64,000 nucleotides of DNA from Silvimonas iriomotensis. Its GTDB lineage: Bacteria; Pseudomonadota; Gammaproteobacteria; Burkholderiales; Chitinibacteraceae. The notes beneath the pieces are model-generated. The model was not told the origin of the DNA, did no database searches, and saw only the letters and a list, made by a program, of their open reading frames with translations. The translations under genes were made by a program, and so were the position numbers. Each line of letters opens with the position of its first letter. The first letter of the stretch is position 1. Shown one piece after another: positions 27,052 through 35,383 of the stretch. The stretch is from contig NZ_BMLX01000002.1 of the NCBI RefSeq assembly GCF_014645535.1, positions 124,001 through 188,000 of the forward strand. The letters run 5' to 3'.

Positions 27052-27157
27052 TGAAAGGTGAAAGGTGAAAAGTGAAACGGCACGTCGTCTGACTTGGGCG
27101 GCCCCGGCTTGCGGCCGGTTGTTGCGTTTCACATTTCATATCTCACATTTCATCGTT
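27052..27157. repeat. Heptamer-rich inverted arms between puuB and puuC
   Basis: Left arm: period-7 repeats TGAAAGG, TGAAAGG, TGAAAAG, TGAAACG. Right arm: the inverted counterpart TTTCACA, TTTCATA, TCTCACA, TTTCATC. About 45 GC-rich bases lie between them. The transcript of the puuB-puuC gap could fold on these arms. No gene. Confidence 0.6.
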
Positions 27158-27164
27158 CCTCCCC

Positions 27165-28457
27165 TTACATCAAATCCTTCAAGCGGTACCAGGCCATCGC
27201 CAGCACCAGTGAGGGCGTGCGCAGCATGGCGCCGCCGGGGAAATCGCGGTGTTTGAGCCGGGTAAAGATATCGAAACGTTCTGCCTGACCGGCGATCGCT
27301 TCTGCCATCAATTTGCCGGCCAGCCCGGTCACGTTGACGCCGTGACCAGAGAAACCCTGGGCGAAATAAACCGTGTTGCTCAAGCGGCCAAAATGCGGCG
27401 CGCGGGTCATGGTGATATCGACAAAACCACCCCAGGCGTGGCTGATCTTCACGTCGGCCAGTTGCGGGAAGGTCTTGAGCATGTCGGCGCGCATGGCCTC
27501 AGCCAGGTTGGCCGGTTGCATGGTCGAGTAACTCACCTTGCCGCCCCAGAGAATGCGGTTGTCGACTGTGGGGCGGAAGTAATCCAGCGCAAACTGGCTG
27601 TCGCAAATGGCGGCGCCGGCAGGCATCAGTTTGTCAAAGCGTTCCTGCGGCAGTTGTTCCGTCGTGATCACATAGGTGCCCACCGGCATGATCTTGCGGT
27701 CCAGCGCGGGAGAGAGCGTGTGGATAAAGGCGTTGCAGGCCAGCACCACAAACTTTGCGTGAACTTCGCCGCCGGCCGTCTTGACGATATTGGTCTGGCC
27801 CTGCTGCAGCGATTGCGCGCAACTGCCTTCATGAATGCGGACACCGGCAGCCACGGCAGCGCGCGCCAGGCCCAGGTTGTAGTTCAACGGATGCAGATGG
27901 CCGCTGTCCTTGTCCTGCAGACCACCCAGGTAGCGGTCAGAGTCGATGAACCGGCCCATATCGGCCGCTTCAATGTATTCAAATGCGTGGTAATCAAAAC
28001 GGCTGGCGGCTTCGTCACGCCAGGCCTTGAGTTCATCCACGTGGCGCGGCTTGTTGGCTGCAGTCAGGTAGCCTTCGCGCAGATCACATTCAATGTTGTG
28101 TTTTGCCACACGTTCGCGAATGATGGCGACCGATTCCAGCCCCATATCCCACACGCGTTTGACATCTTCACGCGGCAAATCACTGGCAAAGGTGTCGATC
28201 CCGCAGGCGTAACCGGCAATCATCTGCCCGCCGTTGCGGCCACTGGCGGCCCAGCCCACGCGACCGGCTTCCAGCACCACGACCGAATAACCGCGTTCGG
28301 CCAGGTTCAGCGCGGCGCTGATGCCGGTCAGACCGCCGCCCACTACCACCACGTCGGCATCGACACGGCCAGCCAGTGCCGGATGACGGGTGTGGTCATT
28401 GGCGGTGGCGGCGTAATAAGAGTCGATGTGTTCTGCGTTGGAGATCCGGGTATTCAT
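27165..28457 (-). CDS. puuB: Gamma-glutamylputrescine oxidoreductase (FAD)
   Basis: A 430-aa flavoprotein of the DAO fold that oxidises gamma-glutamylputrescine to the aldehyde, second step of the Puu pathway. The N-terminus (HIDSYYAATANDHTRHPAL) is the form seen in PuuB. The FAD motif GGGLTG is at residues 40-45, then VLEAGRVGWAASGRNGGQ; the C-terminal FAQGFSGHGVNVTGLAGK closes the FAD site. It stands directly upstream of puuC, which would take its aldehyde product. A diverged paralogue is at 20016-21302. Confidence 0.92.
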   Translation of the reverse strand: MNTRISNAEHIDSYYAATANDHTRHPALAGRVDADVVVVGGGLTGISAALNLAERGYSVVVLEAGRVGWAASGRNGGQMIAGYACGIDTFASDLPREDVKRVWDMGLESVAIIRERVAKHNIECDLREGYLTAANKPRHVDELKAWRDEAASRFDYHAFEYIEAADMGRFIDSDRYLGGLQDKDSGHLHPLNYNLGLARAAVAAGVRIHEGSCAQSLQQGQTNIVKTAGGEVHAKFVVLACNAFIHTLSPALDRKIMPVGTYVITTEQLPQERFDKLMPAGAAICDSQFALDYFRPTVDNRILWGGKVSYSTMQPANLAEAMRADMLKTFPQLADVKISHAWGGFVDITMTRAPHFGRLSNTVYFAQGFSGHGVNVTGLAGKLMAEAIAGQAERFDIFTRLKHRDFPGGAMLRTPSLVLAMAWYRLKDLM

Positions 28458-28741
28458 GATTCGGTTTTCCGTGGTTTCGTTGCCAGCCTCAACATCCGTC
28501 TGGTCAGGCCATCAATTCATCATGCCTGCGCGGGCAGGCGCCAGTCGGTCAGTACAAGTGACCGCGGCAGAATGGATTCGGAGCGCAGCGAACATTCACT
28601 GGCCTGCCTCACGACGCTGCGAATCCACACTACTCACAGCAATTTCATATTCGCCCACCCGGAACTGCAGCGTGCAAAAGCCCCCGGCCTGTTCCGCCGT
28701 GCGTTTCAAATTGTTGTTCTGATTGGTTTTTCTTGATCAGA
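28458..28741. other. Gene-free stretch upstream of puuB
   Basis: Together with the hairpin at 28742-28766 this fills the 340-bp gap between the porin gene and puuB. I see no gene and no repeat family member. It is long enough to hold a separate puuB-puuC promoter, but I cannot point to one. Confidence 0.3.
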
Positions 28742-28766
28742 TTGCGGCATCGGTCTGATGCCGCAA
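28742..28766 (-). terminator. Stem-loop after the porin gene (weak terminator or mRNA stabiliser)
   Basis: A perfect 9-bp stem TTGCGGCAT / ATGCCGCAA with a 7-nt loop, 31 bp after the porin stop codon. No T-run follows immediately on the minus strand, so it may cap the porin mRNA instead of ending transcription. Confidence 0.5.
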
Positions 28767-28797
28767 CCTGTTCCGGATTAACGCGGTCTGATTACGC

Positions 28798-30324
28798 TTA
28801 GAAGGCGTAAATGAACTGCGTACCGATCATGTCATTGCTCTTGCTGTAGGTACCGTCGCTCTTGAGGAACACGTCTTCCGTGGCCCAGTCATGACGGTAT
28901 TCGATCTTCATCGTGGCCTGGTCAGTTACGTACCAGATGAAGTCCAGCGCGATGTCATAACGGTTGGCGCCCTTGCAATCCAGGCCGCCGTTGGCCGAGT
29001 TGGCCACGCAAGACTGGCTCACGCCAAAGCCGTTGTGACCATCAAAGCCGCCGTCGCTCAGCACGATACCGCCACCACCACCACCGTTCTTCTGGTTGTT
29101 CAGGTAGTCAAAGCGGGCTGCCGTACCAATCTGGGCGTCTTCCAGGTGCCACTTTTGCAGACCCAGCAACGACACACCCCACCACACCGCATCGCCACCG
29201 TTGAAGGCTGCGCTGGTCTGCTTGCCGTAGTCGACTTCGGCGTTGATCTGGGTATCAGCCCAGACGTAGGTCAGGTCGCCTTCGGTGAAGTAGTAGGTGC
29301 TGAACGGATCACCCGCGTTGCACTGGTAGCCAAAGCCCGAGGTACAAGCCGAACCCACCGGCAGCGACTGACGACCAATGTTGCCGGACCAGCCCAGATC
29401 CAGACTGGAGTTCCAGGTGTAGTCCAGACGCGTGGTGAAGGTCGGGGTGTTGTTGGTCGCAAACTTCGGCTGACCTGTACCCTCGTTGGTATCGACCTGG
29501 GCGGTAGCGCCCTTGGTGCGATATTGCTCGTTGGCCAGCATGAACTTCCAGGACCAGTTGCCGGTGGAGTAATTGATACCCGCGCCGACGTAGCTACCCG
29601 GATCAGAGAAGTCATACAACAGGTTGTGGGTCAGCGTCGGCATCAAGTTCGACTGCTGAACCTCATAACCACCAAAGCTGGACATCAAACCGGCCACAAA
29701 CGTGTAGCTGGTATCGATCGGCATGGTGATCACTGCCGTGTTCAGGATGTTCAGGAAGCTGTTGGAGCCATCATCGGTCGCCAGCAGGGTCGCACCGTTG
29801 CCACGGTTGGGCATGATGCTGATTTCTGCGCTAGGCGCCAGCGAACCCTGGCCAAACGTCTTCTTGATATCCAGATACACATCGCCGAACGTGCTGCCGT
29901 CGTAGTTGTACTGGCCGTTGTGGTTGGCAAACTGGAAGCCACCCGAATGCTGACCGACGTTGTAGATATAAACCGGATCAAGATAGCCCGTGACCGACAG
30001 ACCGGCTGTACCACCTTCGTTCACCGTCTTGTCGATGCTGTCTTGCTTGAGTTGCAACGAAGCGATGTTCTGCTTCATCTGGTCTACATCATCCTGCGTC
30101 AGGGCCGGGGCAGTGGAAGCTGCTGCGGCGGGTACTGCGGCCGGGGCCGGAGTAGCTGCCTGTTGCGCTTGCGTATCTTTCAGTGCCTTGACTTCCTGTT
30201 GCAGGGCCTTGATTTCGGCCTTGAGCTCGTCGAGCTCGCTTTGTTTTGGCGCTGCGAACGCCATGCTGGTGGTGCTTAACCCCGCCAGCAGAACACACAA
30301 TATCTTCTTGCGCATTTTCCTCAT
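28798..30324 (-). CDS. Outer-membrane porin-like protein (DUF3138-like)
   Basis: A 508-aa protein with a signal peptide (MRKKILCVLLAGLSTTSMAF, cleaved near FAA), then a coiled coil at about residues 30-50 (LDELKAEIKALQQEVKALKD), an Ala/Pro linker, a second helix, and a long beta-rich domain ending in Phe (FIYAF), as outer-membrane barrels do. The pattern fits the DUF3138 porin-like family of betaproteobacteria, recalled and not checked. Starts at 30324 and 30315 are both possible. Its place after potI suggests outer-membrane uptake of polyamines. Confidence 0.82.
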   Translation of the reverse strand: MRKMRKKILCVLLAGLSTTSMAFAAPKQSELDELKAEIKALQQEVKALKDTQAQQAATPAPAAVPAAAASTAPALTQDDVDQMKQNIASLQLKQDSIDKTVNEGGTAGLSVTGYLDPVYIYNVGQHSGGFQFANHNGQYNYDGSTFGDVYLDIKKTFGQGSLAPSAEISIMPNRGNGATLLATDDGSNSFLNILNTAVITMPIDTSYTFVAGLMSSFGGYEVQQSNLMPTLTHNLLYDFSDPGSYVGAGINYSTGNWSWKFMLANEQYRTKGATAQVDTNEGTGQPKFATNNTPTFTTRLDYTWNSSLDLGWSGNIGRQSLPVGSACTSGFGYQCNAGDPFSTYYFTEGDLTYVWADTQINAEVDYGKQTSAAFNGGDAVWWGVSLLGLQKWHLEDAQIGTAARFDYLNNQKNGGGGGGIVLSDGGFDGHNGFGVSQSCVANSANGGLDCKGANRYDIALDFIWYVTDQATMKIEYRHDWATEDVFLKSDGTYSKSNDMIGTQFIYAF

Positions 30325-30533
30325 CCCAAGTGATTGAATCTGCACTCAAACAACTGCATGAAACTGTTGTTACCACTGCTTTTGCTGTTACTGCCGTGTT
30401 ACGCAATACACATCAAAACCGTTTTTTGCAGGTCGTCCGCTTTGTTGTTACGGCTTGGTTGTTACTGCTGTTCATCAGCCCTTTTCTTCTGGCGCGTCAC
30501 CTTGCGGCAACGCGCCCAACTTCTTTGAACCGG

Positions 30534-31355
30534 TTACGCCGACATCGCCATGCGCTTGCGTTCAGCCTTTTGCATGAAGTGATTGGCTGTCAGCACACCG
30601 ATGGTCACCAGCGTGATGAAGATCGTCGCCAGCGCGTTCATTTCCGGATTCAGACCCAGCCGCACCCGGCTGAACACCACCAGCGGCAGCGTGGTCGAGC
30701 CCGGGCCGGAGAGGAACGCGGACAGCACCAGATCATCAATCGACAAGGTGAACGAGAGCAGCCAGCCAGAGATCAACGCCTGGCTGATCAGGGGCAGCGT
30801 GATCACGAAGAACACCTTGAACGGCGTGGCACCCAGATCCATGGCCGCGTCTTCCAGCGAGGTATCCAGTTCACGAATCCGCGACTGCACGATGATGGCG
30901 ACGTACGAGATACACAGCATCACGTGGCCGATCCAGATCGTCAGCACGCCGCGCTCTGCCGGCCAGCCAATGTACTTGGCCATTTCCACGAACAAGAGCA
31001 GCAGCGAGATGCCCTGAATGACTTCCGGGATCACCAGCGGTGCGTTGATCATGGCGGTGTACAGCGCAAAGCCACGGAAGCGCCCCATGCGGGCCAGCAC
31101 AAAACCGGCCCAGGTGCCGATGAACACCGACGCGAACGCCGTCATCAGACCAATCTTCAGCGACAACCAGGCGGCACTGATCAGCTCATCGTCATGCATC
31201 AGTTCGCCATACCAGCGGAACGAGAACTTCGACCACACGGTGACGAGTTGCGAATCGTTGAACGAGTACACCACAAGGCTCAGGATCGGCGCGTAGAGGA
31301 AAAAGAACCCCAGCGAGAGCACCGTAACCTGCAGGTTTTTATTGGGTTTGATCAT
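30534..31355 (-). CDS. potI: Putrescine/spermidine ABC transporter permease
   Basis: A 273-aa inner-membrane permease with six hydrophobic helices. The EAA loop that docks the ATPase is EDAAMDLGATPFKVFFVITLP. The start at 31355 has AGGA 7 bases upstream. It is the second permease of the PotFGHI-type importer and follows potH after an unusual 238-bp gap that contains inverted heptamer-rich arms. Confidence 0.93.
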   Translation of the reverse strand: MIKPNKNLQVTVLSLGFFFLYAPILSLVVYSFNDSQLVTVWSKFSFRWYGELMHDDELISAAWLSLKIGLMTAFASVFIGTWAGFVLARMGRFRGFALYTAMINAPLVIPEVIQGISLLLLFVEMAKYIGWPAERGVLTIWIGHVMLCISYVAIIVQSRIRELDTSLEDAAMDLGATPFKVFFVITLPLISQALISGWLLSFTLSIDDLVLSAFLSGPGSTTLPLVVFSRVRLGLNPEMNALATIFITLVTIGVLTANHFMQKAERKRMAMSA

Positions 31356-31365
31356 TGGTTTTCCT

Positions 31366-31600
31366 GTGAGGAGGAAGGCGTGAGGGGTGAGGTGTAAACC
31401 CACACTCGCGTTCTGCCTGCCTCCTCAAACTTGTTCCCGGCAAGAAGTGCGGCACAAAGGACACGGCATGATTCCACTGCCACTTTTCGCCAGACTTCGC
31501 ATGTTTTTAACCACTGAATCAGGATGACCAGACAGGAGTGTGATGTCGGATACCATTGGCAAACCACACACCTCACCCCTCCCTCCTCACACCTCACTCT
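31366..31600. repeat. Heptamer-rich inverted arms between potH and potI
   Basis: Left arm near 31366-31398 (GTGAGGAGGAAGGCGTGAGG, then GGTGAGGTGT) and right arm near 31566-31600, the inverted counterpart (ACACCTCACCCCTCCCTCC, then TCACACC). Both are built on a period of 7. The arms enclose about 165 bp with no gene; the right arm ends in the last codons of potH. Confidence 0.6.
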
Positions 31601-32499
31601 TCAAGTTCTTTGGCCTGGTAGTGCTGGAATACGGCCATCGGTACCAGCAGCAGCAAGACCATGGCGCACGTCACTGCGGATGCCATCGGCCAGTCTGCGT
31701 TATTGAAGAACTCGTCCCACATCACGCGGCCGATCATGAGCGTGTCAGAACCACCCAGCAGTTCCGGAATCACGTACTCACCCACCGCCGGGATGAACAC
31801 CAGCAAGCAACCGGCGATGATCCCGTTCTTGGAGAGCGGCAGCGTGATCTGCACAAACACTTTCCAGGGGCGAGCGCCCAGGTCATACGCGGCTTCAAGC
31901 AGGCGCAGGTCCATCTTCACCAGATGGGCGTACAGCGGCATGATCAGGAACGGCAGGTAGGAATACACCATGCCGATGTAGACGCCGGCGTTGGTGTGAT
32001 ACAGCTCGACCGGATCACGCACCAGATGCGCCCACATCAGGAACTGGTTCAGCAAACCGTTGTTCTTCAGGATGCCGATCCAGGCGTAAACGCGGATCAG
32101 GAACGACGTCCAGAACGGCAGCATCACCGCCATCATCAGGATGTTGCGGGTGGCCGGGTTGGAGCGCGCGATGTAATACGCGATCGGGTAGCCGATGATC
32201 AGACAGAAGAAGGTGGACACCGCCGCCATCTTCAAAGAACTGAGATAGGTGGCGAAATACAGGCTGTCGCTGAGCAGGAACTTGTAGTGGCCCAGCTGCA
32301 GCATGATCTGCAGCATGCCGTCCTTGATGGCTGTCAGTTCCGTATACGGCGGCACGCCAAGAACCTGGTCAGCAAAGCTGATCTTCACCACCAGCAGGAA
32401 CGGCACCAGGAAGAACATGGCCAGCCAGAGGTACGGCGCGCTGATGACCAGCGTCTTGCCTTCAGGCAGCCACCGTTTAAGCTTGTTTTTGAGCTTCAT
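31594..32499 (-). CDS. potH: Putrescine/spermidine ABC transporter permease
   Basis: A 301-aa inner-membrane permease with six hydrophobic helices and the EAA loop EAAYDLGARPWKVFVQITLP. The stretch AVGEYVIPELLGGSDTLMIG is typical of PotH/PotB. It starts 10 bp after the potG stop, so it is cotranscribed. With potI it forms the channel of the polyamine importer. Confidence 0.94.
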   Translation of the reverse strand: MKLKNKLKRWLPEGKTLVISAPYLWLAMFFLVPFLLVVKISFADQVLGVPPYTELTAIKDGMLQIMLQLGHYKFLLSDSLYFATYLSSLKMAAVSTFFCLIIGYPIAYYIARSNPATRNILMMAVMLPFWTSFLIRVYAWIGILKNNGLLNQFLMWAHLVRDPVELYHTNAGVYIGMVYSYLPFLIMPLYAHLVKMDLRLLEAAYDLGARPWKVFVQITLPLSKNGIIAGCLLVFIPAVGEYVIPELLGGSDTLMIGRVMWDEFFNNADWPMASAVTCAMVLLLLVPMAVFQHYQAKELEE

Positions 32500-32509
32500 G
32501 GCAGCCCCC

Positions 32510-33640
32510 TTACTTGGTCAGCACGACGCCCGCGGTCGGGCCCCAGGACACATACACTTCAGCGTCGTAGCCCGGCGGTTCGGTTTCGTCGAACATCAGG
32601 GTAGACACATTGGCCATGACCACTTTGCCGCTTTCCAGCTGCACGTGATAAATGGTGTAGCCACCCATGTACGCAATGTTGACCACCTTGCCGACCGAGA
32701 AATTGGTCTCTTGCGCCGGCTTGGCACGGCTGAGGACCACGCGCTCCGGACGCACGGAGATCGTCACCGGCATGCCCAGCGGGCCGGTCACGCCGTGGCT
32801 GATGAACATGCGCTGCTTGAGTTCCGGGCTTTCCACGTAGATGTGGTCCGGCTGGTCTTCAACGATGACGCCAGCAAACAGGTTGGTCGAACCAATGAAA
32901 GACGCGGCGAACTTGCTGTTCGGGTATTCGTACACTTCGTTCGGGGCGCCCAGTTGCACAATGCGCCCTTCCGACATGACAGCCAGGCGGTCGGCCATGG
33001 TCATGGCTTCTTCCTGATCGTGCGTCACCATGATGCAGGTCACGCCCACCTTGTAGAGGATGTTGACGAGTTCAATCTGCGTGCGCTGGCGGATCTGCTT
33101 GTCCAGGGCGGACATCGGTTCATCCAGCAGCAGCACCTTGGGGCGCTTGACCAGGCTGCGGGCCAGTGCGGCGCGTTGTTGCTGACCGCCAGAGAGCTGG
33201 AACGGCTTGCGCTTGGCGTACTTGCTCATCTGCACCAGGTTCAGCGCATCGGCCACGCGCTCGGCAATTTCGCCCTTGCCCACGCCTTCTTGCTTAAGGC
33301 CAAAAGCGATATTGCTTTCGACCGACATGTGCGGAAACAGCGCGTAGGACTGGAACATCATGTTCACCGGCCGCTTGTACGGCGGCAGTTTGGACATGTC
33401 CTCGCCATCAATCAGGATCTTGCCGGAGGTAATGGTCTCGAACCCGGCCAGCATGCGCAGCAGGGTGGACTTGCCACAGCCCGAGCTGCCCAGCAGGGCA
33501 AACAGCTCGTTCCTGGCCACCGACAGACTGACGCCATCCACTGCCGTGGTTTCGTCAAACTTCTTCACCACATCAATCACCTGGACAAACTTGTCGTCGG
33601 TGCTTGCGGGTTTCTTCTGTGCACTCTCGTGGGTGTTCAT
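32510..33640 (-). CDS. potG: Polyamine ABC transporter ATP-binding protein
   Basis: A 376-aa ATPase that powers polyamine import at the inner face of the membrane. Walker A is GSSGCGKST from residue 51, the signature is LSGGQQQR, Walker B is VLLLDEPMSALD and the switch His lies in VTHDQEEA. A C-terminal TOBE regulatory domain follows from about residue 290. It is between potF and potH, the order seen in E. coli potFGHI. Confidence 0.95.
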   Translation of the reverse strand: MNTHESAQKKPASTDDKFVQVIDVVKKFDETTAVDGVSLSVARNELFALLGSSGCGKSTLLRMLAGFETITSGKILIDGEDMSKLPPYKRPVNMMFQSYALFPHMSVESNIAFGLKQEGVGKGEIAERVADALNLVQMSKYAKRKPFQLSGGQQQRAALARSLVKRPKVLLLDEPMSALDKQIRQRTQIELVNILYKVGVTCIMVTHDQEEAMTMADRLAVMSEGRIVQLGAPNEVYEYPNSKFAASFIGSTNLFAGVIVEDQPDHIYVESPELKQRMFISHGVTGPLGMPVTISVRPERVVLSRAKPAQETNFSVGKVVNIAYMGGYTIYHVQLESGKVVMANVSTLMFDETEPPGYDAEVYVSWGPTAGVVLTK

Positions 33641-33851
33641 GATTCTGGTTTACCTGTTGCAAGTAAGGGGCTGAACGTCGGCAACAAAACCGTTCTGGTC
33701 GTTGCGCGCTGCGGCGCAGGTCAGGGCGTTTTTGTTGGCAACTTCAGAATGAAATCCGGTCCCGATAAACCCTGGATTCATTCTCAAGACGCAGGCGGGG
33801 CCTGACGGTGCCTTGAACAAGCGCCGCCTGCGGTATTGCTGTCTGGTTAAT

Positions 33852-33876
33852 GCCGGCCGGGCAGATCACCCGGCCG
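33852..33876 (-). promoter_or_regulatory. Stem-loop between potF and potG
   Basis: GCCGGCCGGG / CCCGGCCGC pair in a near-perfect GC stem 15 bp after the potF stop, without a T-run. In ABC importers such a hairpin after the binding-protein gene often protects that part of the mRNA and gives more binding protein than permease; that use here is inferred. The rest of the 250-bp gap holds nothing I recognise. Confidence 0.55.
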
Positions 33877-33890
33877 CAGGGCTCAAAGGC

Positions 33891-34988
33891 TTAGTGACCG
33901 GACTTGTATTGCGCCCAGAGCCGGTTTTCCAGCCGCATGATTTCGGCCGGCAGCGGCTTGAGCAGGAACAGGGTCTTGGCCACTTCAGGCGGCGGGTACA
34001 CCACCGGGTCATTCGCCACTTCAGGCTTCACGAACTTGCGTGCTTCCACGTTGGCGTTGGGATAGAACACCTGGTTGGTGATCTCGGCGTGGACCTGCGG
34101 GGTTTCGATGTAGTTGATCCACTTGAGCGCCGCTTCCGGGTGCGGGGCATCTTTCGGGATGGCCATGGTGTCAAACCACACCGGCGCGCCGCCCTTCGGG
34201 ATGTAGTACTGGATTTCGTACGACTTGCCGGCTTCCTTGGCGCGGGACTTGGCAATCGTGACATCGCCAGACCAGCCAAAGGCAATACAGATGTCGCCAC
34301 CGGCCAGATCGTTGATGTAGCCCGACGAGTTGAACTGACCAATGTACGGACGGATTTTCTTCAGTGCGTCGTACGCGGCCTGGTAGTCAGCCGGGTTGGT
34401 AGAGTTGGGATCCTTGCCAATGTAATGCAGCGCCATGGCAAATACGTCGTTGGCCTGATCCAGCATGGAGACGCCGCAGCTCTTGAGCTTGGACAGGTTC
34501 TCCGGCTTCATCAGGATGTCCCAGTTGGCCAGATCCACATCTTTACCGAGGATCGCCTTGACCTTGGTCACGTTGTAACCCAGGCCATCGGTACCATAAG
34601 CCCACGGTACCAGGTACTGGTTGCCGGGGTCAGCACCGGCCACTTGCGCCATCAGAACCGGGTCCAGGTTTTTCAGGTTGGGCAGCTTGGACTTGTCCAG
34701 CTTCATGTAGATGCCGGCCTGGATTTGCTTGGCGGCGTAGTTGGTGGTCGGTACCACGATGTCGTAACCTGCTTTGCCGGTCAACAGCTTGGCTTGCAGG
34801 GTATCGTCACCGTCGTACACGTCGTACTTCACCTTGATCCCGGTTTCCTTTTCAAAATTCGGGACCGTGTCCTTGGCGATGTAGTCCGACCAGTTGTACA
34901 CATTCAGTGTGTCCGCCGCAAAGACCGGGCTGACAGCGGCTGCACACAAGCCCGTGAGGGCAAGTCGGCTCAAAGTCTTGCACTTCAT
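33891..34988 (-). CDS. potF: Periplasmic polyamine-binding protein
   Basis: A 365-aa protein with a signal peptide of about 24 residues (MKCKTLSRLALTGLCAAAVS, cleaved near VFA). The mature start DTLNVYNWSDYIA is the hallmark of PotF/PotD/SpuD binding proteins, and DVYDGDDTLQAKLL, YDIVVPT and FGWSGDV follow in the usual order. The start at 34988 has GGAG 8 bases upstream. It captures putrescine or a related amine for PotGHI. Confidence 0.94.
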   Translation of the reverse strand: MKCKTLSRLALTGLCAAAVSPVFAADTLNVYNWSDYIAKDTVPNFEKETGIKVKYDVYDGDDTLQAKLLTGKAGYDIVVPTTNYAAKQIQAGIYMKLDKSKLPNLKNLDPVLMAQVAGADPGNQYLVPWAYGTDGLGYNVTKVKAILGKDVDLANWDILMKPENLSKLKSCGVSMLDQANDVFAMALHYIGKDPNSTNPADYQAAYDALKKIRPYIGQFNSSGYINDLAGGDICIAFGWSGDVTIAKSRAKEAGKSYEIQYYIPKGGAPVWFDTMAIPKDAPHPEAALKWINYIETPQVHAEITNQVFYPNANVEARKFVKPEVANDPVVYPPPEVAKTLFLLKPLPAEIMRLENRLWAQYKSGH

Positions 34989-35347
34989 CTTCTCATCTCC
35001 AATCAAAATGACGCTCGAATATCCGGCGTTAGAGCGGGCCGGGTCGCTACGACAAACAGCTGTACCGCGTGTGATGCTAAAAACCCGGAACCAGCAAGTA
35101 CAACGCAGTCAGTCACGTTGCCCAGGCATGATTCCAATCTGTCGAGTCGCCCGGCCTTGAGGTCGGTGGTGTGTTCTTGTTATGTACTGCCGGGCTGGCT
35201 GGATAACGCGGCACCCTGTTTGCGGGTTGAATGCTTTTGCGCTGTCTTGCCACTTTTTTTATAAGTCACCCGTTTATTGCTTTTTAATGCTTGTTCACTG
35301 CACGTTTGCTACGTTTTTACAGATTTTCTTGACTTTCAAACAGTACA
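34989..35347 (-). promoter_or_regulatory. Leader and likely promoter region of the pot operon
   Basis: About 360 bp without a gene between the spuC end and potF. The part from 35250 to 35340 is AT-rich for this genome (TTTTTTTATAAG, TTTTTACAGATTTTC), as expected near a promoter. I cannot place the -35 and -10 boxes with confidence. Confidence 0.35.
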
Positions 35348-35377
35348 CAGGGTGGATTCATGCTGACCTCCACCCTG
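35348..35377 (-). terminator. Stem-loop after spuC
   Basis: A perfect 9-bp stem CAGGGTGGA / TCCACCCTG with a 12-nt loop, 7 bp after the spuC stop codon. No T-run follows, so termination may be partial. Confidence 0.5.
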
Positions 35378-35383
35378 CCTGTC

